Assembly (NCBI GenBank): GCA_027704905.1
Contig: CM051001.1
Coordinates: forward strand, 25,063,228 to 25,127,227
DNA length: 64,000 nucleotides
Origin: Muraenolepis orangiensis
Taxonomy: Eukaryota > Chordata > Actinopteri > Gadiformes > Muraenolepididae
Direction: 5' to 3'
Below, one piece after another: positions 48,986 to 62,066 of the stretch. Within the stretch, counting starts at the first letter, position 1. Every line of letters starts with the position of its first letter. A program made the translations under genes and the position numbers. The notes beneath the pieces were generated by a model. The model did no database searches. It saw only the letters and a list, made by a program, of their open reading frames with translations, and was not told where the DNA came from.

Positions 48986-51900
48986 AAGCTTGTGTTGCAT
49001 AGGGTTCAGGGGTGGAAGGGTTTTATTGTTACTAGATATAATTTGTAATTATTTTGACCCACAGTGAATTATTGATGACCACAGTGAAATCTTGCACAGC
49101 ATGTGCAAGTAGTAGAAACTTTAAAATATGTAACATGCTTTAGCTTTAGCATTCCTATTTTGATGTGGATGATATTTTAAAGGCTCTTCCTCAGTGGAAA
49201 ATCTGACAGTTTAAAGGGCTACAGGGGTATTTAGCATGGTGCATGTTGAGATCAGTCAGCATTGAAATATGTCACTGCTGAAGACTTAAGTTTGTTTTGT
49301 CTTAAGTGTTTCAATAACGGCTGTCCTCTTATGGGGAGAAGCACATTCCAGCAGTGTGTGTCACTGCGGCAACGCATTTCAGTCGCTCTCTGGTTATCTT
49401 CTGACCTCTATCTCACTTCATTATGTGCGTTGCAATTATCCACCAGTTATATAGCTGTTTTATTGTGCCTCCGACTTACCTGAGTGTCTCTTCTCCTTGA
49501 ATGATGGTTAGCAGCTGATCATCTGGACAGTGAAGGTTGGTTCCCTAGCCAGAGTCACAGCTCATTAACTGTGCCATGTCCCAGTACACAACCTGGTGTG
49601 TTGCTTGTTGGAAAAATGTAATGATGGGGTGTGTGTGTGAAGGGGTGGGGGGAGGGGTAGTGAGTGAGGATAGAGAGGCAAGGTATTGTGACAATGTCAG
49701 TTTTAAAAACTGGATTAGGCTACATAAAAATAGAGGCCAAATTAATCTCTGGAGAATGTCCCCCTAACTGAATTAAATATAATGGAAATGAGGTCTGCAT
49801 GGTGGAAAAACTTCCATTAATAACCCTGCTGGGGTTGAAACTGCAGGTTAAAAACATGGCCACGTCTTCTCCATCTCGATACAGAAAAATCATATGCCTT
49901 TGAAGCACTTCTCAGACATTACACCATCAATGTTCCCACTCGAGGGGAAAAGCTGTCTCAAAGTGGCCATATTCTTAGATGCCTCAGGTATTCTGTTACA
50001 GACAAGCGCTCCATGTGGGCGACCATGAACCTTAACGTATGTTGACAGCTGATATGCACAGCTAGGCGGTCATAAGCCCTGGCACCAAATGTGCAATCAA
50101 TCTAGATGAACATCCAATGGACTGGTCCCTCTTCAACACCCAGACAAGCTCATGTTTGCTATACTTCTCTTCATGTTTCTAAGGTGTTGGTGGAATTCCA
50201 AGAGTAGAAGAGATGCTCTGCAGGTCTTGATGTTTACTGTTTCCTGTGTATTCATAGCATTTAATTGTTGTTATTTTTGTCCACATGTATTTAAAGTGGT
50301 GATATCTCTCTTTGCAACATTCTTTCCAAGAAGGAAAATGTATTGTTCATGTGTGTCCTACTCTATATCACTGAGGTGGAAAATATTTACTGGTGTTTAT
50401 TTTTGTATCAAGTCAAACAATTATATTGGATACTATTATACCCTTTCTTTAAACAGGGTTAATATAGCATTTCCAGTTAATCCGACACACCAAATAAACA
50501 CTGCAATATGTGCAAACTGATACATAATCAAGCTCACAGCTTATAGACTAAAATGCAAACAATTGACTTATATATTTATTCATATTCGTCTCAGGCTTCA
50601 TATTCCACACATCTGTGCATATATGCAAATCCCCTTCATGTCCCCGTTCCGTGCTTCCGTCTGTATTTTCTACATTAAAAGTAAAAAATAAAAAAGTCAT
50701 AATGCCTTAATCTGGAGTTTCTAAAACACCCCCAAGGCATGCAGACAGCCAATTATTACCAGCTTTACCATATTAAAACATTAACTCCTGGTTATGGCCC
50801 TGCGTGATTCTTCTGCATCATCATTCAGCACGTTTATACTCCCAACCTTCCTATGCTTCCTGTCACATCTCCGGTGGCAACCACCAAGGCATTCCAAATC
50901 CTGCCCAGCACACTTTCTCGCTGGCCTTTCAATTCCCATAGTGACCAATTGAGAAGGTGGGGTTAAAAGTGGCGACTGAGTTTATCGGTCGGCCAATTAA
51001 TCGGGCCGATATCTGGCCCGATGCCTGCGCTCACAAGGCCGATACAGATCTGCAGGCAGCCACGTCAGTGTGGCTGCTGTGGGACAATGGTAGTGCTCCA
51101 CTTGTGTCAATTCTCCATTCTACAATAAAGATACTTTTAGGGGTTTTCCTGCATAGAGAAGTATTGTAGAGAGACTCCAGCTCCAACAGGTGTCTACGCA
51201 GAGATGGGGACTCAAGATTTCGACTTGGACTCAAGTCACGCACACACACAGGGACTTGAGGCTCGACCTCAAGATTTGTGACTCGTGAACAATCTTTATT
51301 TTATCTGAGCATTGAAATTGAGAAAATGTATGACGCGAATTTGAGTCCCTCCCTTATCCTCATGCGTCACCTTACGCATCTGGTGCGAGCAGCCACAGAT
51401 CAGAGCTGTGGGCCTACACTACATTCAGACACACGTAGTAAAAATCTCTTTAACCATTAATTATATAGACACACAAAATACATAATAACGACCATGGAAC
51501 TGTCCATGTCATTATTTGATATTGTCGAGGACCCGGGAACAGCGTAGCTGCCCTTCTTACATTTGATTTATTTTTTAAAGGCACACAACACATTTCAGTT
51601 GGCTCAACAAATGAACAATAACTTGCATATAACATAGCGGGTATGTCATAGCGGGTAACATAAGCGGGACGTCAGTGGGTGGGTGAAAAAACCCATATCG
51701 CCATCATATATAGACTATTGGCCGCTCTGCTTTCTAAATCCTAACTAACCCTAACCCGTCGACCATTGAAAAACCCATATTGGTCGACCACTAGTTAAAA
51801 CCCCTAATCTTATCAAACAGTAGGAGGTGGTGGAGACCATGGAGCCTAATGCATACTTAAGAAAGAGAGAGACTGATATACAGTTACACTTGACATCCTA

Positions 51901-52844
51901 ATACCGGTCCAGAGGATAAAATCCCCCCCTGGTATTAATCTGGCTGGAGATGGCAAAGACATCTGGGTGGTAATACAAGAGCCAGGGTCCATGTGCAGCG
52001 TATTGCGGAGGAAAGTATAAAGAGCGGTTATGAATGAGGGAGACAGGAAGAAAACGGCAGCGAGGAAGCGGGGTGAAAGGTTTTCATTATCACCTGACCA
52101 AGCTGCACACAGCGCTGCGTGAGGGTAATGGGGAAGGACACGCTCATCACCCAAGCCAAGCTAGAAATGAGCCTCCTTTATCCCTACCGTCTTCCCTCTC
52201 TCCTTTGCACTCAGTCAGTCCCCTCCACTGTTCAAATGATATTCTGATTGATATTCCCCTATCTCATTCTCTCTATGAGCCTGACCTGCAGCATCATGAA
52301 AACAGATACATGATACAGATCATGGTACAGATTACGTGTGCAATATCAGTTACAAACAGTACACAACTGACTTTCTATGACTTTTCTTTGCTTAAGATGA
52401 CAAAGACTACAAGACGTTTATTTGATATCTGCAGTCAATCATACCGAAACCCAAACAGCAAGAAACCGAGGAGAAAGGGTTTCTCTTAATCAAAATGGTC
52501 CTGCCTTCAACATTCATGTTTTGGGGACACACACGCTATATTTCTGTCTGCGGACAGAGTTCTGTGTGAATCACACCTGAGCTGGATAAGCTGAACACAA
52601 GCCTAAACCAGGGGCTGTGAGAGAAATTCATAAATATACAAATAAACACACCATTGCAGCAGTTGTTGACGTTTGCATGAATACAAATCTAAAAGAAAAC
52701 ATGTACGACACAAAAATATAATGAAAAAGTAAACAATTTAAGTTTCTGCAAGAACAAGGTTTGAGGTTCAGGCAAAGCACTATTTAACTGATTTGACAAA
52801 AGGACAATGGCATTTGTTGTGTGTCGCCAATTGTGCTGAATGTT
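48986..52844. other. Non-coding stretch with small transposon pieces
   Basis: No gene recognised. At 51203-51300 there is a fragment resembling a fish hAT end (GGGGACTCAAGATTTCGACT and the inverse-like GGGACTTGAGGCTCGACCTC). At 50975-51060 CGGCCGATATC-type motifs occur. Confidence 0.4.
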
Positions 52845-53203
52845 TGTCAAGTTTTATTCATGTGTTATTTTTAGTTTAGTTCCAGGGTTTTATTTCGATA
52901 GTCTGTCTTCCTCCCGCCCCCTGTGATTGGTTTATGTCATTATTGTTTGCACCTGGTGATGTCTCCTGGCATAAAAGATCCAGGCAATCACTGTCTCGTT
53001 GCCAGATTGTCTCGTTGTGTTATGCCGAGTTCTCCACTGTTTTGTTTCCACGTCATGCCACGCCAGGTTTTTTATTGTGATTAGGTATTTTCAATCACCG
53101 AGTGATCTTTGTGTTGGACCTTGCTTTTTTCAGTAAAGACTCTTTTTACTTTATCACTGTGTGCATCCATGCTTTTGGGTCCACACCTTGTACGCCCGTG
53201 ACA
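52845..53203 (+). mobile_element. Probable solo LTR of another Gypsy-type element
   Basis: Begins TGTCAAG and ends CCCGTGACA. Inside are CCCCCTGTGATTGG, CACCTGGTGATGTCTCCTGG followed by ATAAAAGATCCAGG (TATA-like), and CAGTAAAGACTC, in the order usual for fish Gypsy LTRs. No matching duplication is found at the flanks, so the exact limits are uncertain. Confidence 0.5.
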
Positions 53204-53667
53204 GCATCCAATGTGAAGTAAATGTTTTGACAACAAATAGTAACATCTTAAATACAAAATCTCCACACTAAGACATGGAATAACAATTCTGTGAAATGAG
53301 GCCCAGACAAACACACATAGACAAACACATACAAACAGGCCGCCTACCTGAAGTTCGGCATGACCTGAAGTCTTTGTACATCCCTGAGATGTGCCGTCAG
53401 TCTTCGGTCTCGCTGCAAATTGACAACAACATCGAAAACAATTGTGAGACGTAGCTTCTTAAGGCCCCGTCACACCATAACGTTCTGGTCAGTGTTTGAG
53501 GAAACGTTGGTAATCGTCCGTGGTCGCTGGCATAGCGCCAGAAGAGCGTTGTGTGAACGCTGGTGAACGCTGGTAATCGTCGGTAATCGTCGGTGATCGT
53601 TGGAGATCGGCAGAGAACGCTGGTCCGAAAATAAAGTTTTGAACATGCACAAAAATTCTCTTGGAGA

Positions 53668-53711
53668 CCAGCGTTCTCCAGCGTTTAACGTTAAACGCTG
53701 GAGAACGCTGG
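53668..53711. repeat. Perfect 44-bp palindrome
   Basis: Centred between 53689 and 53690 on GTTTAACGTTAAAC, with outer arms CCAGCGTTCTCCAGC and their exact complement. No loop. It lies in the left subterminal array. Confidence 0.97.
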
Positions 53712-53836
53712 AGAACGTTCGTGGAAGTTGTACTAACGTTCGCCGAACTATTGTTAGTCAGTCGTTACCCTAGCGTTACTTGGTTGTTATTAATCGTTCA
53801 CAATCTTTGCTTTAAAGTGAACGACAAATTGGTACA

Positions 53837-53956
53837 CATCCGACATTGTGTGCCTATTTTCGGATTGGAGATGGAGTGTGTGTGGGTCAGGACCAGTGCT
53901 CATAGTCATACACTCATCCGACATTGTGTGCCTATTTTCGGATTGGAGATGGAGTA
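53837..53956. repeat. Short tandem duplication
   Basis: CATCCGACATTGTGTGCC and the following bases to GATGGAGT occur at 53837 and again at 53915 (78-bp period). Confidence 0.9.
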
Positions 53957-54056
53957 CAGACGACATGGAGATGGAGTTTAGCAGTAGCAGTAGTCCCCCT
54001 CACACGCTTTTTTCCTCTTGGCGGCATGATGTGCACTGTTCAATATCCAGAAGAAC

Positions 54057-54588
54057 TGTCACGGTTACGGTGGTTGTCAGGGGGCGTGGCCAAGCCACCG
54101 CTGGCGGCGCACACACACACCTGTCAACAATTGCCGTGGCTGATTGCTAATCACCTCACCTGGGGTCTATAGACCCTGGCTTCCCGTTACCCCGGCGTTA
54201 GGTCGTACGTCATACTTTGTTCATGTTACGTCGGACATTCTGGACGGAATCGCCATGCTGATGTCCCGGAGATCCAGATCCTTTGCCTATCCCGCATCGC
54301 CCGCCTGTCTCGCGTTACTCCGGTCTATACGAGCTCCCCGGTAATTATAATTACCTGTCCAGTACCTGTCGCTACTCGACCTCCCGGTACCCAGAATCCT
54401 CCCCCGTCCCGGACTACTCGCCGGTCTACTACCTGCCGGTACTCCGCGGATCGACCTCCGGGTACCCAGACCCCTGGACTGTCCTTGATCACTCTCTTGT
54501 GTTGTGTTTGCTTGAAATAAAGCTCCGTTATAGCTCCACTGGGTCTTGGTCTGCGTTCTGGGTCCCACCGAACAATCCACTCGTGACA
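54057..54588 (+). mobile_element. Solo LTR of a Gypsy family related to the 44934 element
   Basis: Begins TGTCACGGTTACGGTGGTTG, the same 20 bases as the Gypsy LTRs, and ends CTCGTGACA. Flanked by a perfect 5-bp duplication AGAAC (54052-54056, 54589-54593). AATAAA at 54516-54521. Length 532 bp; it lacks the 74-bp array and diverges after the first 80 bases. No internal region remains, as after LTR-LTR recombination. Confidence 0.93.
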
Positions 54589-54853
54589 AGAACAACTGAA
54601 TCCACTGTGATTTCCCCGCGTTTTATACCCATTTGAACACAGTGACACTTCAGCACACGCTAATAGTTTTCAGGGGTGTCTTACTTGGTCGCTGGTACAC
54701 GCTCCTCATTCGTTAGTCACACGCTAATTCATGCGTTAGTCACACGTTAGTCACACGCCAGATGTGTCCACCTCACCTAGAACGCTCGAAAATTGAACGA
54801 TTAGAACGTTCATAGAACGCTGACCAGAACGTTATGGTGTGACGGGGCCTTTA

Positions 54854-57173
54854 AAGAACCAACACATTTGCAAATGATCTATTCTGAAGTCTGTTCAACG
54901 ACTCCGGGTTGACTGGGAAATATATGCCACAGTGAAAGAGTTCTGAGGCATGGGAGGGTCCCATTCACTTGCATTATTAACACTCAATCTGGAGCAAGCG
55001 CTAAGAGCAAATACAGGGAGCTGCCACAGAGACTCCAAGAGAAATGTGTAATGCATTACGTCTCGGCAAGAGGGGCCTGAGGGCATCCTGATAACCAGGG
55101 TAATTGGCTTGCCCCAGCTATAATAATAATATGCTTCTGTCACGTCATGCCAATGTCACTACAGTCCGTCTGTCAGACTGTAGTGACTCCAGAACGTCAC
55201 CCTAATATCAGGCATAGCTTTACTACATTTCCATCAACCAAGAAACATGAAAATAAGACAAAAAAATAAAGAATGTCGATCTTAAATCATTGTACCGATT
55301 TTACTGTGTGGGTAAAATCAAAATATTTGGCCTTCTTATTGACATGTATGTATGTATTCCAACGAGTTAAACACCTTGACATTTAGATTTGAAAATGTTT
55401 CCCACACCCTATTTCAGGATTTTCCTCAACACCTTCCTTTAATCCATTAATAATAATGGAATAATGGAAAACTGAAATACTTTTCCATCGTTCAATTTAC
55501 TGGTATCTGACTTATACAGAATATATACAATAATAACTTAATGCTCCAAGATTGATGAAGACTCCAATGTTCTTCCTCAGCCAACAACTGCCTCAGAGCC
55601 ATGGCCAGCCTACAGTAGAGCTCAAGCACAGGCGAACAAAACAAATGGTTCATTACTTTACTATACTCTACTACTATACTATACCCATCACAGTGAATAA
55701 TGACCTGAACCCCGGAAACCACAGCAGTGTTGTCCCATCTCTAAACAACTTTTCTCCAGTATTGAGTTTTCCCCTTCAGTATGAAGGGGAAATTAAAATA
55801 AAAAATGCATTAAGAAAACTGCCATGATGGTTATGGCCTTAGATAAACCCCTCAACACTTAAAAGTGAACCGGTGGATTCCGCGATGTGCTTCATCCTGC
55901 CTAAAGCTGGAGAATAAAAACAAAAAATAACCATTTAGACGGGTGCAACGAAAGAACAGACACATTTTCGACAAAAACAAGAATAACTCAACATTCTCTC
56001 CATGAATAGCACTTTTTTCCCTTCGCACAGCAACAAATGTGTATTATAAATCCGTAATTAGTGTTGATGTTTCAGGTTGAACCAGCAAAGACTTTGATTT
56101 ACTGGTTAAATACTATTAAACACGATTAAAACAAATGGTTTACAAGCTGAAAGTGGACCCGGCGCCCCTCCTACTGCATCACAGCCAAGTCATTTAAGAT
56201 GGACCCCACGACCAAACACATCCCAGGGAATCGCTCATCTTGATTCATTCTAAATGACACCACATTCGCCTGACTACGATCTCAGGTTGGCCCGCGGTGA
56301 GGAAGATTATCAAGAGTTAACCGGCCTGCACTGTGATAGAGAAGAGCGATACCGCACAACGGAGTGTAGACGTCCATTCATCTTTGGGCTCAACCTCTGG
56401 GTAGCGGCTGCCTCGGCGAAAGCACAGTGGCGTACACTGCATTTGTTCACTTGCACTGAATTCATCACAGTGACTTTACTGGAACAGATCCATACTTCAC
56501 AAGAGTCTCTCCCGTCCCCATTTCCCTTTCTTGTAGCTGTGACTTTGCCAGAATGTTTATCTCTATGATGTAGTACCTCATCTCCTGCAGAGGCGACAGG
56601 ATAATAAAATATGCTTCTGGGGTCCTGTGAATTTCTAGGAAACGCGAAGAAAGACACAAATTTGGGAAGGTAGTACTCAACATGGTATAGTCATGTGCTA
56701 TTTGAGAATACATGTTACATGAAGAACTGTGTTCATTAAGACAATAAAGACATCCCAATTTTAATTAATTAATATCAGTATTCAAAAATTTGACTCAAAC
56801 TTGAATCGAGAAAGTTACTTTTAATCCAAACAAATGCTTGCTGATTGATAGTCGTTTTTCAAAAATGCACTTCCACACACATATCTGGTCTTTTAATAAA
56901 GGAGAAATACTATAACAACATAGTTATCAATAATTTAATTTAATACATGTGTCTGGGGTAGCCGTACCAGGCTGCACTGCTTTAAATAACACACTGTGGA
57001 CTGATCTGGGTCTGATACATGATTTATCCCACCTAACACTCCACAGCATACCCTCACTCACATCATGTCATTCCCAAGATTAACTTATTTAACTACACCG
57101 ACCAAATTGGCCTCAATGGTGTTAATTAAACAGCAGGACACACTGACCAAATTTTCACCACCTGATGAGGCTG
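54854..57173. other. Non-coding stretch
   Basis: No gene recognised. A hairpin with 11-bp arms lies at 55156-55186 (TCACTACAGTC, 9-nt loop, inverse). Confidence 0.45.
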
Positions 57174-57176
57174 AAA

Positions 57177-57784
57177 AGGCTCCTACCCACTAGCGACAAA
57201 GCCAGCAATTCTATGGCCGACTGACTCTGCAGACTCAGTTGGGGAGAGGGGAGACAATCGGGGCTCAAGTCTGCTCTGATTGTCGTGTAGTGTGGGGGGT
57301 CTCAAGACACAGATTCTTTCAAAGCGGTTTGATATTATCGGGCCCAACTCTCGTAGTATGGGGGGCACTGTAACCCAGATTGGCGATTTGTGATCAAGAA
57401 TGACCAATGGGGTTTGAGGTCAAAAATGACCAATGGGATGTGAGGTCAATAGAAAGAATAGGGGAACAAACTGGGAGTGCGTTGGATGTTTACAACCGCT
57501 ACAAAAAATGGGGTCGGGAATAAATTATTCGAGGATAAGGTTCAGAGTAATGCAGGTAATATGATGGGCTTCTGCATCTCTTTTTGGGGTGTTTTCAGGG
57601 GAGTTCATATATTTGGATAATAGGCAAGAGTCTCTGTGTGTACCCCCTGCATGTTCCCAGTCGCCTAGCGTGGTTCGTCAACCAGACGGCAACGCAAGAC
57701 TGATCGTCAAGTTGTAGCGTATAGCCTGTAGCGTACTGCTGAAGTCAGGGCTGACTTTAAACGTCGCCTAATGGGTAGGAGCCT
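57177..57784 (+). mobile_element. Short TIR element (MITE)
   Basis: Begins AGGCTCCTACCCACTAGCGAC and ends GTCGCCTAATGGGTAGGAGCCT; the arms differ at two or three bases. Flanks are AAA on the left and TAA on the right, consistent with a decayed 3-bp duplication. Near the right end TAGCGT/CGTC motifs recur (57665-57765). No ORF. Probably also Harbinger-like; superfamily uncertain. Confidence 0.7.
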
Positions 57785-57787
57785 TAA

Positions 57788-60030
57788 CCATATACCATTT
57801 GAGACGGGGTAATCTTTCAGGCCCCATGTTCATGCACACACCCACATACAATTACACATCCAGAAGAGGATGCTCAATAACAACCTTGGACTGTGAAAAA
57901 TACGATGAAGTGCCAAACACGTATCCTATTGGAGAAACGATAGTGTCTCTATTTTGTTCTATGCATCCCCCTTTCTCTCTCTCCATCTCTGGCTAGTAGT
58001 TCTCTTTGAGAAACTCTTTTCACTTCTTTGAGCTTGCGCTCTTTGAACTCCTACTTGAGAATCCTGCCGGAAGGACAGACGTGCCAAGAAAAGACTGCAG
58101 TTCTGTTCTGGTGGAAAACACTCGTACACAAGCCTAAACACTCGTCTAGTAAATAAATGTCATAATCTAAGAAGGAAGTCGTGCTCGAGGTTGATAGATC
58201 ATAGAATCACTGATTTTGGACCACAAATTTGACTTCAGATAGATTCAATTGGCTAGGTAAATTAATCGTTATAGTATAATCTAATATCCAATATTAGTTA
58301 TACTCTTCCTAACAGACCCAGTGCCTCATTTGAGAAGTAACATAATCCAAGTTAAATTTAGATCAGTCACTTAAATCACACTCCACTGGATTCTGTTCAA
58401 AGGCAAACAGCCCTATGTTTTTATGAGAGACAGTGGATCAAACACAGACAGGGCGACGGCTGTCTTATTGGACCCCTGGTCAGGGGGATTGTGAAATAAA
58501 CAACAATTGCCCTGGTTATGAGCAGTGCGGACCACCGTTTGACACCCTGTAACCCTAAGCCCCGTTGTAAAATTGTACAAAAGGCAACATAAAAACCGTT
58601 AAAGTAAATGAGAAAAACACCACTAAAAGCCATGTAATGTCCACACCACTGAGCAGTCGTGTATCCATAAAACAGATGTAAACCAGTATGCATGTTAGGT
58701 AAGTGTATGTGTGAAGGTTCCACTGGTAAACATTATTTGTTCCTAGTGCAGGGACAAATAAAATAATATACAAATATAATATAACAAGCTCTTTGTGAAT
58801 TTATATAGTAAAACAAGCTAGCAGAGGTTGCATCTCTTGACCAGAGGTATCATCAATGTGCCAGGTATATCGCTTTGGGCATACATCGCAGGTAGTTTTT
58901 TTTTGTAGTTTAACAAAGGCCAAAGTCAGATTAGGCTTGTGAATCTGTAGAAATAACACTATGCCTTCATCATTCACACAAGGTTCAATTTCAGAAAGCT
59001 GATGAATAAGAAGAAAAAAAAGAAGAAGAAATGTTTTCTGGAAATGTCAGCAGCCCAGGGGCATTATAAAAACATTCATGTTTCACTTTGAGATGAAAAA
59101 AGCTTGTAAACACAAGAAAAGCAATACAATGGCGTTATACAAGACCACACATGGAAGTGGGACTCTAGTTATCACAAGTCAAGGTTCTTAGTTATCATAA
59201 AGGAGAATTTGCTTCATGATATAACACTAGTGGTATAAAAAATGTAAAGTTTCATTCCAAAGATGTTGAAGCACATTAAGCTGTATTAACCGTAAGCATT
59301 TTTAGAAGCATGAATTTAAAATGTTTGCCTTTTACTTGAACTGCCCTCCCTGATCTCCACAGAGGCCTTACATTGACTCTTGGAGCAGCCTCGCTAAATG
59401 GGTGGAGAAAAAAAGAACATAATATGGGAAATAATGACGCCAACCTGGCCTCTTTTCATGGTAATTTGTTAACACTACCGAGGGTTTCTGAGCTACAAAG
59501 GTACGGTAACTGACAGCCTCTGTAGTGGTGAGATGGTGGGACGGTGGGACAACCTCCTTGACAGAGCCAGGAGATACTAGCAAATACACAAAATAACAGG
59601 TATTGCCGCAGAATGAATGGAGAGCATAAGAGTAACGGTCATCTAGTCACCACATGGAGAAGGCAACAGCACATAATAATGGTAGCCCTGACGTAAGAAA
59701 TCCCAGCTCCCGACTATCTGCAGAAAGGGTATGGGTCAAAAAGGGGCAGAGGTTTGGAAGCTTGAAGTCCAAAGATGCTGCCCATTAACTACCTACCAGC
59801 TACCACCACCCTACCAATGAACCAGCGAAACATCACGATTTCAGTCGGTGTATGGAAAAGAACAAACTACGAGGGAACGAGTGAGCTCCGTTGTGGGTGT
59901 TCTCTGCGTGGCCTCAGCTCTAATGGGCAGGCTTTGATGCAAACGCTGACAAGCCTCTTCTTCTTCTTCTTCTCCCCCTCATTGTGGTCTGGAATTACCT
60001 TCTCTGCGGCACTTAGTAAAAAGACACAGG

Positions 60031-60032
<2 letters not shown>
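57788..60032. other. Non-coding stretch
   Basis: No gene or transposon end recognised. Confidence 0.4.

Positions 60033-60098
<66 letters not shown>
60033..60098. repeat. (CA)n microsatellite
   Basis: Pure CA run of 33 units. Confidence 0.97.
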
Positions 60099-60099
<1 letters not shown>

Positions 60100-61893
60100 G
60101 GACAAAATTTTAAAGACGAGAGAAAGTTGAGCACACACTGATGTATTCAAATTCAGTCAGGCTTCTGAGATTTGTTTTTGTAGTGACTGAACCAAACTGA
60201 AGGTTGCCTGCTTGACTCTCAGCAATTCACCCCAAATTAACATAATTTGACAGTGTTAAATGCGATTCGAACACTGAACCGCAGTGTATACACAGTGAAG
60301 TCTCAGTGAGATTTCACTGAAGCTGAAAATAGTTAAACATTTAGCTGAAAATAATAATGAAGATAAGCCTTAAACATTACCAATTCTCGATTGCTTAACA
60401 GTTTGACCAAAGACCCGACTATGGGCAGGAGACAGGCAGCACTAGGTTATTTCTTCTTGCACCTTGCTCCATTTCTCCACCACTTAGCCAACCGCAATCA
60501 TTTCTCCCCCTTACCAAACTCAATGGTAGCTCCAAGCAAGCATAAATAATGAATTGTTTGAAACAATTGAACAATGAATACCAATTCGCTCATATTGTCC
60601 AGCGACATCATCAAAGCAGAGGGAGCCATGTGTCTGCCATTCCAACTGCTCAGTTAGGAGAGACGATGAGGAAAGCAGGGACAATTAAGAGCCTGTCGCC
60701 TTAAGATGTATCTCCCTTTTCCAAGACAAAAAAACAATTATAATCATAAGATGCTTTGTTCCAAGTACCCCAAACTAAGGTCCCTATATAAACAATTTTG
60801 CGATGTATCTGGATTTAGTAGTCTGGCGCAAATGTAAATCAAAGTGCCATTTAAATGGTTTGACTAATCTTTAATATTTAGTTAATAAAGTACTGTGTGG
60901 ATTTTATAGACAAAGAAAAAGACCAATTGTTATTCTTCATATGGCTGTACTTTATTCCACCAAAATCTTTGCAAAAGCATACAAGTGCATTGTGAAATCA
61001 TTTGAATAATCGCAAAAACGTCTGCAGACTATAATTAAGTAGTAATGAAGTCATAAGTCATCACCTTAAAGCCTAGATTAGGAGTCATGAAAACAACTTG
61101 TCCACTTCCTTTTTGGTCACAGCACTTTGCAAAACTGTCCTCATCCCTGCCTGGTTCAATTGACTGATGGATATCCAAACTCTGAATCAGCCGACACTAT
61201 TAAGAGGTCTACTGGAGCGCCACGTCTTTACAGTTTTCAAAGTGCTGAAATTGGCTTGGCAATTCATGCCTGCTATTGTCTGGGGCCACTGTGACTAACT
61301 TAATTTCTCGCCAGACAACCGCAAACAATTATGCCGACACACACAATAAATATGGAAAAATTGAATTTGCTTGAATGGATGTTTTCTTTTTCTTCTTTTC
61401 ATTTCTGCTATGACCATAGATGTACAGAAGGCTAAATGACTTTTACCCCAGGAAGTGAATCACCCATGGTGCAATTCTTGGTTGGTGGTCAGGTTTTTTT
61501 CCCCTATTATCAATGATAAAACAATTCTAATAATACCAGTCTGAACTGATAATAACGTAGTCCAAAATCCAATGTATTAAACTATTTGCTGGCCCTTAAC
61601 TTTTGAACCAAGTGAAAGTAGTGAATCCGAGCTTCTGCTCATACCTGGCAATTGTAGTCAAGGATTATTCCTGGTTCCTGGTCAAACAAGGGACAGATTG
61701 CATGGTGCAAAACACTGGCTGTGGCCATTTCCCTGGGAAGGTCTTTAGGGATGCATTGAAAATGCAGCACAAATGATGTAGTCTCAGAACATACTTTAGC
61801 CATCTAAGAATGTTTTCATCTCTGCTCTAAATCCACAAATTAAACTACCCTATATAGCTATGTGCATGGAATAACGGTTTAAGTAGTATTTGT

Positions 61894-61898
<5 letters not shown>
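60099..61898. other. Non-coding stretch
   Basis: No gene recognised. Confidence 0.4.
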
Positions 61899-61925
<27 letters not shown>

Positions 61926-61969
61926 CAATATTTTTAATAACATTTTAACTTAAGGTCATCCTAAATATA

Positions 61970-62030
<61 letters not shown>

Positions 62031-62066
62031 ATAAATATGGATTTAGGATGACTCAAATCACCTTAA
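61899..62066. repeat. (TG)n/(TA)n with flanking inverted repeat
   Basis: A short (TG)n(TA)n at about 61898-61925. Then GTCATCCTAAAT (61955-61966) and its exact inverse ATTTAGGATGAC (62041-62052) enclose a (TA)n tract of about 60 bp. Looser symmetry continues outward (TTTAACTTAAGG and ACCTTAAAG...AGTTAAAA). Confidence 0.85.

Larger units (their letters stand above)
53462..54850 (+). mobile_element. Harbinger-like element with AACGCTGG arrays
   Basis: TIRs begin AGGCCCCGTCACACCATAAC and end with the exact reverse complement at 54850; TTA flanks both sides (53459-53461, 54851-54853). The TIR core CACACCAT is shared with the 9667 and 24127 elements, but the subterminal arrays differ: GGTAATCGTCGG/GAACGCTGG on the left (53500-53720) and TTAGTCACACG/GAACG on the right (54700-54830). 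It contains a 44-bp palindrome, a 78-bp spaced tandem duplication, and a solo LTR. A short frame after ATGGAGTACAGACG (about 53950) is too short to identify. Confidence 0.88.

Noticed and set aside
52840..53210. 5-bp duplication for the LTR-like segment at 52845-53203
   Set aside because: ATGTT and GCATC do not match, so the solo LTR call rests on internal motifs only.
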